A stretch of 7,721 nt of DNA from Limnoglobus sp. (lineage in GTDB: Bacteria > Planctomycetota > Planctomycetia > Gemmatales > Gemmataceae), in the NCBI GenBank assembly GCA_025353985.1, contig JANXNT010000060.1:1-7721 (forward strand), read 5' to 3'. Position 1 is the stretch's first letter; each line of letters starts with the position of its first letter. A program made the translations under genes and the position numbers. Shown piece by piece: positions 5,968-7,721 of this stretch. The notes beneath the pieces were generated by a model. It made no database searches and had not been told where the DNA came from. It worked only from the letters and a program-made list of their open reading frames with translations.

Positions 5968-7602
5968 ATGTCCCACGATGCGTTTCTGCACGCCATTCAC
6001 GCTAACCCGGCGGACGACCTTCCGCGCCTCGTTTACGCCGATTGGCTCGAAGAAAACCGCGATGCGTCCCGTGCGGAGTTCATCCGCGTCCAGTGCGAAC
6101 TCGCGTCGATAGACGCCATCGATCCGCACCGCGCCGCACTCGAAGACCGCGAACACGCTCTCCTGACCGAATACGAAGATCGTTGGCTCGGCAAATCGCG
6201 CCCCGAGATGACCGAGTGGGAATTCGCACGCGGTTTCGTGCAAAGCCTGACCGCCGATCCGTACGGCGTATCCGATGCGTTTTTGCACGAACACACGGCT
6301 GAGATTGGCACACTTCTCGCGACGGATTTCACGAAAGCAAACAATTCGAGTTGGTCATACCATATCACGCACGCCGACTGCTCCGGGTGGGTGGATCCTA
6401 TCGACTTCTTAGCCCACATATTTCAAAGTGGTTGGCCACGCCTGAAATCGCTGGAACTCTTGCGTCTCGATGGTTATTCGAACATCGCGAATATGTTTTG
6501 GGTATCGCCACTCCGAGACCAACTGAAGCACCTCGCGTTCGGTGGACGCGGTAACACCGTTGGGGAAACGATCGACGAGACCGAGTTCCTCGAACTCTTT
6601 GCGGGGCGTTCGCTGGAATCGCTAACGGCGTACGATTGCGGGCTGACTGGCGATGGCCTCGGGTATTTTCTCGCTGCATTCGCGAAGCTCAAGCAACTGG
6701 ATGTCTCCGATAATCCGATTGCCCCCGATGCATGGCGGGCGTTCGTCCGGGCCGACCCGGCGATCCGGCTCGAACGGCTCGATGTTTCGGGAACGCCACT
6801 CGCGGGGATTTCCCTTGAGCGCGTAATCGGCTCGAGGGCGTGCGAAAACTTGACGCAACTCGAAATGAACCGCTGCGGTTCGGCACGTGCGAATATGGTG
6901 ACCGTTGCGAACTCGCGGTTCTGGATGCAAGCCACCGAACTGCGTGCACATGGCGGTACGATCCCCGCTTCGACGCTCGAACCGCTTTGTCTCGTGCAAG
7001 GTCCGCCGTCGCTGCGGTTGCTCGATCTCGACGATAATTACCTGCGAACCGAGGGCGTTCGCATGTTGTGCGAAGCCCCGTGGGCGGACGGCCTGACGTG
7101 GTTGTCGCTGTCGCGGAACTATCTCGACGATGTCTCGTTGCAAGTGCTCGCGCAATCGGGGCGATTCCCGCATCTAAGTACATTGCACCTTTCGCACAAC
7201 AATCTCGATCAGGACAAGATCACCCAAGTCGGCGTTCGCAGTCTCGTCGAATCGGGACAGTTCGCGAACCTGCGTATCCTCACGCTCGCGAACACCGGCA
7301 TCTCGGATCGCAGCGTCGAAGCGATCCTCAACGAAGCCCCGTGGCGACTCTCCGGTTTGGGTATCGCGAGTTGCCAACTCTGTGCCGACACCGCACGAAT
7401 GATTGCCACATCGCCACGACTCGCACGCCTTAACTGGCTCGATTTGTCGAACAACCGGCTACTCGGCGGCGACGCACTGTTGCCCCTGGCGGAGTCGCCG
7501 TATTTGTCGAGATTATGCGAACTCGACATCGGCGGGATTGCCGTCAGCGACAAAGTCCGCGACGCCCTACGGGATCGCCTCGGGCCACGACTGAGTGATT
7601 GA
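5968..7602 (+). CDS. TIGR02996 domain leucine-rich repeat protein
   Basis: The first 46 residues match the 'repeat-companion' domain TIGR02996: MSHDAFLHAI, then PRLVYADWLEE (19-29) and RAEFIRVQCEL (35-45). The domain is typical of Gemmata-type planctomycetes, where it precedes repeats in large paralogous families. A helical connector (about 50-150) leads to some 13 ribonuclease-inhibitor-type leucine-rich repeats from about 159 to 530, spaced mostly 25-31 residues apart. Clear ones are LKQLDVSDNPI (241-251), LRLLDLDDNYL (349-359), LTWLSLSRNYL (376-386), LSTLHLSHNNL (403-413), LRILTLANTGI (435-445) and LNWLDLSNNRL (488-498). The repeats at 295-340 are degenerate. There is no signal peptide or membrane segment, so it should be cytoplasmic and bind other proteins. 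I chose 5968 over an in-frame ATG at 5920 because the domain starts there and the stop of the previous gene ends two bases before. It has no Shine-Dalgarno site, so translation probably depends on coupling. Its partner is unknown; the co-transcribed coiled-coil protein is one candidate. Confidence 0.93.
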   Translation: MSHDAFLHAIHANPADDLPRLVYADWLEENRDASRAEFIRVQCELASIDAIDPHRAALEDREHALLTEYEDRWLGKSRPEMTEWEFARGFVQSLTADPYGVSDAFLHEHTAEIGTLLATDFTKANNSSWSYHITHADCSGWVDPIDFLAHIFQSGWPRLKSLELLRLDGYSNIANMFWVSPLRDQLKHLAFGGRGNTVGETIDETEFLELFAGRSLESLTAYDCGLTGDGLGYFLAAFAKLKQLDVSDNPIAPDAWRAFVRADPAIRLERLDVSGTPLAGISLERVIGSRACENLTQLEMNRCGSARANMVTVANSRFWMQATELRAHGGTIPASTLEPLCLVQGPPSLRLLDLDDNYLRTEGVRMLCEAPWADGLTWLSLSRNYLDDVSLQVLAQSGRFPHLSTLHLSHNNLDQDKITQVGVRSLVESGQFANLRILTLANTGISDRSVEAILNEAPWRLSGLGIASCQLCADTARMIATSPRLARLNWLDLSNNRLLGGDALLPLAESPYLSRLCELDIGGIAVSDKVRDALRDRLGPRLSD

Positions 7603-7632
7603 AGTCGCATCGCGTTTTGTTCGAACCGTTTT

Positions 7633-7697
7633 TTAGCCCGACGCGCAAGCGAGTGGAACATACATTGATAACTGCCCTCGCTTGCGCGTCGGGCTAA
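7633..7697. repeat. Perfect 21-bp inverted repeat with 23-base loop
   Basis: The left arm (7633-7653, starting TTAGCCCGACGCGCAAGCGA) is the exact reverse complement of the right arm (7677-7697), with 23 bases between. The RNA would form a strong GC-rich hairpin 30 bases after the stop of the LRR gene. On neither strand is the stem followed by a T run: six T (7629-7634) run into its left side, and the right side is followed by CAGGACCG. A standard intrinsic terminator is therefore unlikely, though the hairpin could protect the mRNA 3' end. I recall arms of this kind (GCCCGACGCGCAAGCGAG) as dispersed repeats in planctomycete genomes, from memory only. No second copy occurs in this window. The remaining bases of 7603-7721 show nothing else. 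Confidence 0.85.
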
Positions 7698-7721
7698 CAG
7701 GACCGCCGGTGCCATAACGGG

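Noticed and set aside
7588..7634. Possible terminator after the LRR gene: CGACT/AGTCG stem followed by T-rich sequence
   Set aside because: The stem is only five base pairs with a ten-base loop, and the T runs (7615-7618 and 7629-7634) are too far from it to make a standard terminator.
1..7721. A defence island, mobile element or new multi-gene system
   Set aside because: No nuclease, transposase, integrase, reverse transcriptase, toxin-antitoxin pair or regular repeats were seen. The gene order looks like ordinary planctomycete chromosome around der.

Overview
The window looks like a piece of planctomycete chromosome, most likely Gemmataceae (Gemmata and relatives). The clearest sign is the last gene, whose first 46 residues match the 'repeat-companion' domain TIGR02996 (the PRLVYADWLEE motif), which is amplified in Gemmata-type genomes and there precedes leucine-rich repeats. 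Supporting signs are the planctomycete-like Der sequence, a small Cys/His protein of a type I associate with planctomycetes, an N-terminal zinc ribbon joined to a single membrane helix, and a short inverted repeat of a kind I associate with these genomes. The assignment rests on recognition by eye, not on a search. Coding density is high and base composition appears even, with no transposase, integrase, tRNA, rRNA or CRISPR array.

Layout. At 24-1430 (+) is a zinc-ribbon, single-pass membrane protein whose outer part may be a duplicated PsbP/Mog1-like fold; the first 24 bases may be the tail of an upstream gene, joined by a TGATG overlap. It converges, with a 13-base gap, on a two-gene minus-strand unit: a 118-residue Cys/His-rich protein (2342-1986) and, through an ATGA overlap, a secreted thioredoxin-fold-like protein without a CXXC motif (1989-1444). 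A 131-base divergent region then leads into der (2474-4093, +), the double-GTPase ribosome assembly factor, here with an unusual C-terminal extension of about 100 residues. Der converges, with 4 bases between stop codons, on an FHA-GGDEF diguanylate cyclase (4994-4098, -). A second divergent region (4995-5257) separates it from a plus-strand pair: a coiled-coil protein with a C-terminal C4 zinc ribbon (CT398/HP0958-like, 5258-5965) and, two bases later, the TIGR02996/leucine-rich-repeat protein (5968-7602). The end of the window (7603-7721) has no gene but holds a perfect 21-bp inverted repeat.

Functionally the region is a mix: one universal ribosome-assembly gene, one c-di-GMP signalling gene with a phosphopeptide-binding module, and several planctomycete-type proteins of unknown role. 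I see no defence system, biosynthetic cluster or mobile element. The points that most deserve a second look are the coupled pair at 2342-1444, the Der tail, the possible duplicated fold in the first gene, the pairing of the zinc-ribbon coiled-coil protein with the LRR protein, and the 21-bp inverted repeat.
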